This document shows, piece by piece, positions 17,050-23,444 of a stretch of 35,031 nt of DNA. The position numbers were made by a program, and so were the translations under genes. The notes under the pieces were generated by a model. That model saw only the letters and a program-made list of their open reading frames with translations, did not search any database and was not told where the DNA came from. Numbering within the stretch: position 1 is the first letter of the stretch; each line of letters opens with the position of its first letter. Location: the NCBI GenBank assembly GCA_002396885.1, contig DGXY01000127.1, positions 11,637-46,667 of the forward strand, in the 5' to 3' direction. The stretch is from Akkermansiaceae bacterium UBA5020. GTDB lineage: Bacteria; Verrucomicrobiota; Verrucomicrobiia; Verrucomicrobiales; DEV007.

Positions 17050-18036
17050 ATGCCCGATCTCGATCAACGCATCTCCCGCTGGCTGGAGACAAACACCTTC
17101 CACCACAGCGAGTTCTGGGACATGCAGGAGCTCGTGCGGGCGAAGCGCGAGGCGGGCCTCACCATCAGCCTCTGCATCCCCACGCTCAACGAGGAGAAGA
17201 CGATCGGGAAAGAGATCATCGTCTTCAAGAGCGAGCTGATGGACCGTTATCCCCTCATCGACGAGATCGCCGTGATCGACTCGGGTTCGAGCGACCGCAC
17301 CCTCGAGATCGCGGCGAGCTTCGGGGCCGACACCTACCTTTCCTCCGAGATCCTCCCGCAGTATGGATCGAAGTCGGGCAAGGGCGAGAATCTCTGGAAG
17401 GCGATCCACCAACTCCGCGGCGACATCATTTGTTACGTCGATGCCGACATCAAGAACATCCACGCGAAATTCGCCAGTGCCCTCGTCGCCCCGCTCATCT
17501 ACCGGCCCGAGATTCAGTATGTGAAAGCGTTCTACGACCGGCCTCTCGCCGTGTCCGACGACATGCGCCCCTCGGGTGGCGGTCGGGTCACCGAGATCCT
17601 CGTGCGGCCGCTCTTCTCGATGTTCTTCCCCGAACTCACTGCCCTGATCCAGCCGCTCTCGGGCGAATACGCGGTGCGCCGCGAGGTGCTCGAGCGACTA
17701 CCCTTTCCGATCGGCTACGGCGTCGAGACCGCGCACCTCGTCGATCTTTACCAGAGCAGCGGTCTCGATGCCTTCGCCCAGACCGATCTCGACAACCGGA
17801 TCCACCGGAATCAGCCGACGAGCGATCTCGGCAAGATGGCCTTCGGGATTCTCCAGGGTTTCATGAAACGGCTCCGTGACTACGGCATGGTGAAAGAGTT
17901 GCCCGAGTTTCACGGACTCTTCCGCCAATTCCAGGCCGAGGGTCAGCGTTACGAACAGGTCACCCGCGAGATTTTCGAGGAAGAAAGACCGCCCATGATT
18001 ACTTTGCCCGAGTATCGCGAACGCCATGGCCGATAG
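17050..18036 (+). CDS. gpgS: Glucosyl-3-phosphoglycerate synthase
   Basis: 328 residues, GT81-family glycosyltransferase with a GT-A fold. The nucleotide-sugar section SLCIPTLNEEKTIGKEI, the metal-binding DAD motif (Asp131-Ala-Asp133 in YVDADIKNI) and the highly characteristic block GGRVTEILVRPLFSMFFPEL with QPLSGEYAVRR identify it. The enzyme joins glucose from a nucleotide donor to 3-phosphoglycerate, the first committed step to the compatible solute glucosylglycerate and related glycosides. It is cytoplasmic. Its 3' end overlaps the next glycosyltransferase by 11 bases, indicating translational coupling. Normal length and intact motifs. Confidence 0.92.
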   Translation: MPDLDQRISRWLETNTFHHSEFWDMQELVRAKREAGLTISLCIPTLNEEKTIGKEIIVFKSELMDRYPLIDEIAVIDSGSSDRTLEIAASFGADTYLSSEILPQYGSKSGKGENLWKAIHQLRGDIICYVDADIKNIHAKFASALVAPLIYRPEIQYVKAFYDRPLAVSDDMRPSGGGRVTEILVRPLFSMFFPELTALIQPLSGEYAVRREVLERLPFPIGYGVETAHLVDLYQSSGLDAFAQTDLDNRIHRNQPTSDLGKMAFGILQGFMKRLRDYGMVKELPEFHGLFRQFQAEGQRYEQVTREIFEEERPPMITLPEYRERHGR

Positions 18037-19495
18037 GGAAAAGAAGAAGATCGCGATGGTGCACTACCATCTGCGGAGGGGAGGGGTCACGCGGGTGATC
18101 GAGTCCGCCCGGGATGTCCTCGTGGCGAAAGGCGACGAGGTCGTCATCCTCTCGGGCGAGCCGGCCTTGCCGGGTTCGAGGCAGGAGGGCGTGCGGGTGA
18201 TCCCGGCGCTCAATTACCGACGCAGCGGCAGCACCGTCGTCGCCGAGAGCCTCGCCGAAGAGTTAAAGAAGGAAGCCATCGCCGGCTTGGGGCGATCGCC
18301 TGATCTCTGGCATTTTCACAATCCAACCCTCGCGAAGAACGTCCTTCTCCCCAGCGTGATCCGCGAGCTCGCCGCGCAGGGCGAGCGCGTCGTGCTGCAG
18401 ATCCACGACTTCTCCGAGGACGGGCGTCCGAGCAACTACACGACACAGCGTTCCTTCTTCGATTCGCAGGCGAACTTCGAGGAGACGCTCTATCCCATCG
18501 CCAAGCAGATCCATTACGCGACGATCAACCGGCGCGACCACGACTTCCTCCGCGCCGCCGGCATCGCCGCGTCGAACCTGCACGTCATTCCGAATGCCAT
18601 CCCCGATCTCGCGGTGCGGTCGACGCCGGAGGAGCGGCCCTTCTCGAAAGGAAAGCTCTTCGCCTTTTATCCAACCCGCGGCATCCGGCGGAAAAACATC
18701 GGCGAGATCCTCCTCCTCGCGCTCATCTACGGGGACCACGTCGATTTCGCCACGAGCATGCGGCCCGAGAATCCCGAATGGCTGGAGACTCACGACGAAT
18801 GGGGCCGTCTTGCCGACGAACTCGGGCTGCCCGTCACCCTCGGTCTCGCCGACGACGGGAAGTATCCTTTTCTGGATTTGTTAGGGTGGTCGGACTTCAT
18901 CGTCACCACCAGCATCGCCGAGGGGTTCGGGCTGGCCTTCCTCGAGCCCTGGATCGCCGGGAAGCCGGTGATCGGGCGCGACCTGCCCGAGATCACACGC
19001 GATTTTGAGGCGAACGGCATCCACATGGGCAATCTCTACCGCCGCATCGACGTGCCCGTCGAGTGGCTCGAGGAAAAGGAGCTCGCCGACGCGGTCGAGT
19101 CGATGCTGCGCCGCAGCTACCTCGCCTACGACAGCCCACTCCCGCGCAACGCGGTGAAGCAGACGCTCAAGGCCTGGATTTCGAAGGGCCGCATTGATTT
19201 CGGGGTCTTGAGCGAGCCCTTCCAGGTGCGCATTCTTCGGAAGCTGAAAGACGATCCCGCCTTGCTCGACAAGATCACGATTCCGCCTCTCGCGCTTTAC
19301 CCGGCCCGCGAGATCGCCGAACGCCGCGAGCTCATCCGCCGGGTCTACAGTCTCGAAAACTACGAAGCGAGGCTCGAGGAAGTCTACGGTCGTGTCCTTC
19401 TCGGTCCTGTCGGCAAGGTGGGCCACCTCGCGACGCGCAAGGTGCTCGCCCAGTTCCTCAATCCGGCGAGGCTCAACCTGCTCCGCAACGGATGA
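18026..19495 (+). CDS. GT4-type glycosyltransferase
   Basis: 489 residues with a GT-B fold. The N-terminal glycine-rich motif is HYHLRRGGVTRVIES and the C-terminal donor site is TSIAEGFGLAFLEPW, the E-x7-E pattern of GT4 retaining transferases. The protein is cytoplasmic, with no membrane segment. It overlaps gpgS by 11 bases and the HAD gene by 4 (ATGA). In such a cluster the expected job is to extend the glucosyl-3-phosphoglycerate made by GpgS, by analogy with the mannosylglucosyl-3-phosphoglycerate synthase step known in Petrotoga. The donor and acceptor here are inferred from context only. It could also make another glycoside. Confidence 0.85.
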   Translation: MADREKKKIAMVHYHLRRGGVTRVIESARDVLVAKGDEVVILSGEPALPGSRQEGVRVIPALNYRRSGSTVVAESLAEELKKEAIAGLGRSPDLWHFHNPTLAKNVLLPSVIRELAAQGERVVLQIHDFSEDGRPSNYTTQRSFFDSQANFEETLYPIAKQIHYATINRRDHDFLRAAGIAASNLHVIPNAIPDLAVRSTPEERPFSKGKLFAFYPTRGIRRKNIGEILLLALIYGDHVDFATSMRPENPEWLETHDEWGRLADELGLPVTLGLADDGKYPFLDLLGWSDFIVTTSIAEGFGLAFLEPWIAGKPVIGRDLPEITRDFEANGIHMGNLYRRIDVPVEWLEEKELADAVESMLRRSYLAYDSPLPRNAVKQTLKAWISKGRIDFGVLSEPFQVRILRKLKDDPALLDKITIPPLALYPAREIAERRELIRRVYSLENYEARLEEVYGRVLLGPVGKVGHLATRKVLAQFLNPARLNLLRNG

Positions 19496-20307
19496 GCGAT
19501 CTCGTCGAACTGGTCCGCGCGACGATGACAGCCCTCGCGGTCGCACCCGCGGGAATGGCTCCGAAACTGTCGCGACTCGAGGGGATCCGTGCGGTGGTGT
19601 TTGATCTCTACGGGACGCTTCTCATTTCCGATGCCGGCGGGGAACGTTCCGGTCCCGAGCCCGACCCCGAAGGGCTGCCGGGAATGGGGGATTTGCTAGG
19701 GAAGACGATCGTCCTGCATCACGAACGTCGTCGTGCCGCGGGTGTGGCCTTTCCCGAGGTCGAGATCCGCGAAGTCTGGGCCGAGGCACTCGCCGAGGGT
19801 GGGTTTCCCGTGCCGATGCGGGAGGAACTGGAGCGGATCATCCTGGAACACGAGTGCCGCGTCCATCCCGTCTGGCCGATGCCGGGGGCGATCGAGTTGC
19901 TCGGTGAGCTGCGCGCGCGGGGATTGGTGATCGGGATCATTTCCAACGCGCAGTTCTACACCCTGCCGGTGATGGAGGGGGTCTTCGGCGCTGGTCTCGA
20001 TGACTTGGGTTTTCATCAGGATCTGCGGTTGTTTTCGTTCGAAGAGGGCGAGGGTAAACCTTCCTCGCGACTCTTTGAGGCACTCCGGGAAAAGGCCGCC
20101 GTCCACGGAATCGCTGCGAGCGAAATCTTCTATCTCGGCAACGACTGGAAAAAGGACGTTCTCCCCGCCCGCGCCGCCGGTTTCCGGACCGGGTTGTTTG
20201 CGGGGGATGTTCGGAGTCTGCGCCTTGGCGAAGTCACGGAGGAGGAGGCGTGGGAAAGTGTGGATGCCGTGATCACCAGCTTGGAGCAGGTGGCGGGGTG
20301 TTTTTGA
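19492..20307 (+). CDS. HAD-superfamily hydrolase
   Basis: 271 residues. Motif I is VVFDLYGTLL, with the nucleophile Asp38 but Tyr at the +2 position where phosphatases usually have Asp. Motif II is IISNAQ, the motif III Lys lies in EGKPSSRLF, and motif IV is YLGNDWKKDVLPARAAG. The gene starts inside the stop of the GT4 gene (ATGA overlap), so it belongs to the gpgS operon. The expected role is to remove the phosphate from the (glycosyl)glucosyl-3-phosphoglycerate. The DxY motif is shared with haloacid dehalogenases and several predicted HAD hydrolases, which leaves the substrate open. Confidence 0.8.
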   Translation: MSDLVELVRATMTALAVAPAGMAPKLSRLEGIRAVVFDLYGTLLISDAGGERSGPEPDPEGLPGMGDLLGKTIVLHHERRRAAGVAFPEVEIREVWAEALAEGGFPVPMREELERIILEHECRVHPVWPMPGAIELLGELRARGLVIGIISNAQFYTLPVMEGVFGAGLDDLGFHQDLRLFSFEEGEGKPSSRLFEALREKAAVHGIAASEIFYLGNDWKKDVLPARAAGFRTGLFAGDVRSLRLGEVTEEEAWESVDAVITSLEQVAGCF

Positions 20308-20391
20308 GCGAGATCGGCGAGGGGGATTTTCTGGGGCGGGCCGCACTCGAGTGGGAAGGGTCTGATCGAGGCCCTACGGTGGGGAAATTCC

Positions 20392-20421
20392 TTGTCAGGA
20401 CAGGAGATCTCCGGCGATAAT
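20392..20421 (+). promoter_or_regulatory. Sigma70-like promoter for the PIN-protein operon
   Basis: TTGTCA (20392-20397; 5 of 6 to the -35 consensus) and GATAAT (20416-20421; 5 of 6 to the -10) are separated by 18 bases. They lie 80 bases upstream of the PIN-domain gene, in a 194-base gap with no other gene. This is the best -35/-10 pair I saw in the window. It is not experimentally supported. Confidence 0.5.
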
Positions 20422-20501
20422 CGACTCATTGTTCCGTCCGATCTCACGACTGGCGTTTATGTAGACGAAGAACTTTCGCCTCGAAATCGAAAGCCCACCG
20501 A

Positions 20502-20987
20502 ATGGAGACAGCTTACATCGAAACGACCGTCCCGAGTTACTACGTCGCCAGGACATCGGACAGCCTGCTGCAAGCCGCCAAACAGGCGATGACACGGCGT
20601 TGGTGGGATTCAGGGTGGTCCGGCTTTCAGCTCTTCACGTCACTCGAAACGCTCGACGAAGCAGGAAAGGGTGATCCGCGGATGGCCGCCGACCGCCTCG
20701 ACCTGATTCGCGGCCTTCCGCTCTTGCCCCTGCCGGATGAGGGGCTGCAATTGGCTTCCCGACTGGTGGAATCGGGGATCGTGCCGGCCAAGGCGGCATC
20801 GGACGCAATTCACATTGCCGTGGCATCGGTCCACCGGATGGACTACCTTGTCACGTGGAACTTCAAGCACATCGCGAACCCTTTTATCCGCGAGCGCCTT
20901 CGCCGGGCGATCGCGGCCGCAGGTTTTGAACTTCCAGTGATGTGCAGTCCGGAAGAATTGCTCCAGAATAACGATGAAGACAATTGA
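20502..20987 (+). CDS. PIN-domain protein, probable type II toxin
   Basis: 161 residues. The opening METAYIETTVPSYY, the central acidic residues in TSLETLDEA, and SDAIHIAVASVHRMDYLVTWN near the end follow the PIN-domain pattern of spaced acidic active-site residues. Glu takes the place of the first Asp, as in a known subset of PIN proteins. Such proteins are mostly Mg-dependent RNases acting as VapC-like toxins. A 70-residue protein overlaps its 3' end by 14 bases and is the likely antitoxin, giving a toxin-first order. A good promoter lies 80 bases upstream. Confidence 0.78.
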   Translation: METAYIETTVPSYYVARTSDSLLQAAKQAMTRRWWDSGWSGFQLFTSLETLDEAGKGDPRMAADRLDLIRGLPLLPLPDEGLQLASRLVESGIVPAKAASDAIHIAVASVHRMDYLVTWNFKHIANPFIRERLRRAIAAAGFELPVMCSPEELLQNNDEDN

Positions 20988-21186
20988 TACTCCCGAGACC
21001 GTGGTCGACCCGGTCATTTCCGAGGTTCGCCGCCACAAGCAGGAGATCGCGGAGACATTTGGCTTTGACGTCATGGCGCTCGGGCGTTCGCTGCAGGAAC
21101 GCGAGCACGGTGATCCCCGATTCAAAACTCCGGAAAGTGGGCCGGGTGTTTCAGGAAAGTCGCTTACCTGCCGGGAGGCGGAGTGA
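20974..21186 (+). CDS. Small partner protein, probable antitoxin
   Basis: 70 residues starting inside the end of the PIN gene (14-base overlap). The part up to about residue 50 (VDPVISEVRRHKQEIAETFG, then FDVMALGRSLQERE) resembles short proteins found beside PIN toxins and looks helical. The last 18 or so residues (GPGVSGKSLTCREAE) look like run-on sequence, so the 3' end may have been altered. No DNA-binding domain is obvious. The antitoxin role is inferred from overlap and position only. Confidence 0.65.
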   Translation: MKTIDTPETVVDPVISEVRRHKQEIAETFGFDVMALGRSLQEREHGDPRFKTPESGPGVSGKSLTCREAE

Positions 21187-21334
21187 GGCGGTGGTGGGCA
21201 TCCTGAGATCCACCCCGAATCAAAAAGACACTAGTGACGGCGACGCTCGTCCCTTTTGCGCAGTGGGGCTCATCGTTTCTGGTGCCGCAACCCCGACCTT
21301 GCCCGGACGCCCGGCCTTCCCTAAACTGCGCACG

Positions 21335-21937
21335 ATGAAAACCTACCGCGTCCGCCATTCCGCCTCGCTCGATCCCTTTGCCGGGGAGCGTCTTGAAGAC
21401 TTTCAGTTTCCCTGGCTCGATCGTCCGGCACCACTCACGATCTTCCGTGCGGTCTGGAACGAGGACTTCTTCAAATTCCGTTTCGAGGTGGAGGACGATG
21501 ACCTCGTCCTTGATCCGCAGGAAGATCCGGGCGAGGCGGTGCTTGGGTCCGACCGGGTCGAGCTCTTTTTCGCCTCGACCCGCGATCTCAGCAAGCCCTA
21601 CTACGGCGCGGAGATGGACCCGCGGGGCGGCGTCTATGACTACGAGGCGATCTATCACCGCAAGTTCGACCCGACCTGGAGTTTCCCCGGACTCAAGTTC
21701 GCGGGGGAATTCGTCGAAGGCGGCTACGAGGTGGAGGGGACCATTCCGCTCGCGGTGCTGCGGGAATTGGGGTGTTTGTCAGGCGATGAGATGATCGCCG
21801 GCGTCTACCGGGCCGAGTTTTCCCATGGTCCTGATGGTGTCGTGCAGGATTGGATCAGCTGGATCCATCCGGGCACGGAAAAGCCGGACTTCCATGTGCC
21901 GGGTTCTTTCGGCACCTTTCTTTTCGAGCGTCCCTGA
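21335..21937 (+). CDS. CBM9-like sugar-binding protein
   Basis: 200 residues from the ATG at 21335; the longer open frame from 20984 runs through the antitoxin gene in another frame and is not real before this point. The chain is beta-rich with Trp/Tyr clusters: LTIFRAVWNEDFFKFRFEVE, DRVELFFAS and QDWISWIHPGTEKPDFH. This matches the carbohydrate-binding family 9-like (DOMON-type) proteins. No signal peptide is visible, which is unusual for a glycan binder and leaves its location uncertain. It lies one base upstream of the next gene, so the two are probably co-translated. Confidence 0.75.
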   Translation: MKTYRVRHSASLDPFAGERLEDFQFPWLDRPAPLTIFRAVWNEDFFKFRFEVEDDDLVLDPQEDPGEAVLGSDRVELFFASTRDLSKPYYGAEMDPRGGVYDYEAIYHRKFDPTWSFPGLKFAGEFVEGGYEVEGTIPLAVLRELGCLSGDEMIAGVYRAEFSHGPDGVVQDWISWIHPGTEKPDFHVPGSFGTFLFERP

Positions 21938-21938
21938 G

Positions 21939-22472
21939 ATGGAGTCGCTCCCACGATGTCCGCATCTGCCCGTGGCGGATCCCGGTCTCTCGGCCGTCTC
22001 GATCCGCGCGGCGGGCGAGGATAGGGGCGAGGCGTTTTATCTACTGGCCCTCACCTGTGCCCAGGCACTCTGGCAAAAGGGCCTCCCGGCGCAGGCGATC
22101 CTGATGCTGAACCGCGCCTTCTCCGCCGATTTACGCGGTGACGAGGCCGGTCTGATCAATTGGCCGCCGCCCTATGGGGCGCTGCGGTGGATCCTCGAGC
22201 ACCGCCGCGAGGAGGATTTTGTCGGGAATCCGCGACGCCATTTCCAACATCTCGCCACGCGCATGAGCGGTCCCCGTCCGGAGGTGCGGTCATGGCGGGC
22301 CTGGGCCGGCTGGGCGATTGCGCGCGCCGTGAATCCGAAGGATCCCGCGGATGAAAAGCAGATCGCGGAGGAGGGGATCGTCGAGCCGGAACTGGCGTCG
22401 ATCGCCGAATCGCTGGAGCGGCTCGGGTGGTCGGGCGAGGCGGAGGTCTGGAGAAAAGCGCTGGGATCGTAA
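21939..22472 (+). CDS. Hypothetical protein, helical
   Basis: 177 residues from the ATG at 21939, one base after the stop of the CBM9-like gene. An earlier in-frame start at 21825 overlaps that gene and is rejected. The chain contains LLALTCAQALWQKGLPAQAI and a later Trp-rich stretch (RSWRAWAGWAIARAVN), suggesting a compact helical protein, perhaps with TPR-like helices. No catalytic motif is visible. I do not recognise the family. Its stop lies 3 bases from the stop of the converging dehydratase gene. Confidence 0.65.
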   Translation: MESLPRCPHLPVADPGLSAVSIRAAGEDRGEAFYLLALTCAQALWQKGLPAQAILMLNRAFSADLRGDEAGLINWPPPYGALRWILEHRREEDFVGNPRRHFQHLATRMSGPRPEVRSWRAWAGWAIARAVNPKDPADEKQIAEEGIVEPELASIAESLERLGWSGEAEVWRKALGS

Positions 22473-22475
22473 AGA

Positions 22476-23444
22476 TCAGAGACGCGCGACGGCCTCGCGC
22501 ATCAGGGCGGTGCTGGCGTTGCCACCGCAGAGGATCACGGCGACGCGTTTGCCCTGCCAGGCTTCGCGATGTTTTTTCAAGGCGGCCCAAGCGAGCGCGC
22601 CAGCCCCTTCGGCGAGCTGGTGGGTGCAGCGAAGGAGATCGGCGACGCCGGAGATCGCTTCGTCGTCGTTCACCGCGACGATATCGTGGGCGTGTTTCCG
22701 GATGGATTCGAGGGCTTCGCGGTTCGGCGTCTTGCAGGCGACGCCTTCGGCAACGCGGGTGGTGCTGGGCTGCTCGATGAATCCACCCTGACGAAACGAC
22801 AATTGATAGGCCGGGGCGTGCTCGGAGACGACGCCGATGAGGGCAGTTTTGATTCCGAGCGCCGCGCGTGCCGCGGCGAGCCCACAAAAGCCCGAGCCGA
22901 GTCCAATGGGGACAAAGACGGCATCGAGATCGGCGATGGAGTGGAAGAGCTCGAGCCCGTAGGTGGCGACGCCGCGGACGAGCCAGGGATGGAAGGAAGG
23001 CACGGCGTGGAGTCCCTCGCGGGCGGCGAGTTCGCGGGAGTATTCGAGCGACTCCTGGAATTCGCGGCCGTGTTCGACGAGTTCGGCTCCGAGCGAACGC
23101 ATCGCGGCGTTTTTCTCGGGATTGTTGCCGTGGGGCACGACGATGACGGCGCGCATGCCCTGTTCACGGGCGGCGTAGGCGATGGACTGGCCGTGATTAC
23201 CGGTGGTCGCGGCGATGACCCCCGCGGTATCGGGCTCGGAGCGTTTCAATTCATCGAGATAGACGAGCCCGCCACGGATCTTGAAGGCACCGACGGGCGT
23301 GTGATTCTCGTGCTTCACCCAGACTTCGACGCCGAGGTCCTTCTCCAACAGAGGCCAGTGATAGGTCGGAGTCTCGCGGAGGTGCGGGCGGATGAGCGCC
23401 TTGGCCGATTCGATCTCGGCGAGGGAAGGGAGCGGCTCCATCAT
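22476..23444 (-). CDS. PLP-dependent threonine/serine dehydratase-like enzyme
   Basis: 322 residues, fold-type II PLP enzyme. The Schiff-base lysine lies in PVGAFKIRGG (about residue 54), with the phosphate or substrate loops TTGNHGQSIAYAAR and the glycine loop GLGSGFCGLAAARA (usually GGGG(L/M)). Length fits the catalytic domain of a biodegradative threonine dehydratase without the regulatory ACT domain. It probably deaminates L-threonine or L-serine, but a racemase or a related lyase cannot be excluded. Its ATGATG start overlaps the TGA of the upstream TPR/peptidase gene by 4 bases, so the two are translationally coupled. Confidence 0.88.
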   Translation of the reverse strand: MMEPLPSLAEIESAKALIRPHLRETPTYHWPLLEKDLGVEVWVKHENHTPVGAFKIRGGLVYLDELKRSEPDTAGVIAATTGNHGQSIAYAAREQGMRAVIVVPHGNNPEKNAAMRSLGAELVEHGREFQESLEYSRELAAREGLHAVPSFHPWLVRGVATYGLELFHSIADLDAVFVPIGLGSGFCGLAAARAALGIKTALIGVVSEHAPAYQLSFRQGGFIEQPSTTRVAEGVACKTPNREALESIRKHAHDIVAVNDDEAISGVADLLRCTHQLAEGAGALAWAALKKHREAWQGKRVAVILCGGNASTALMREAVARL

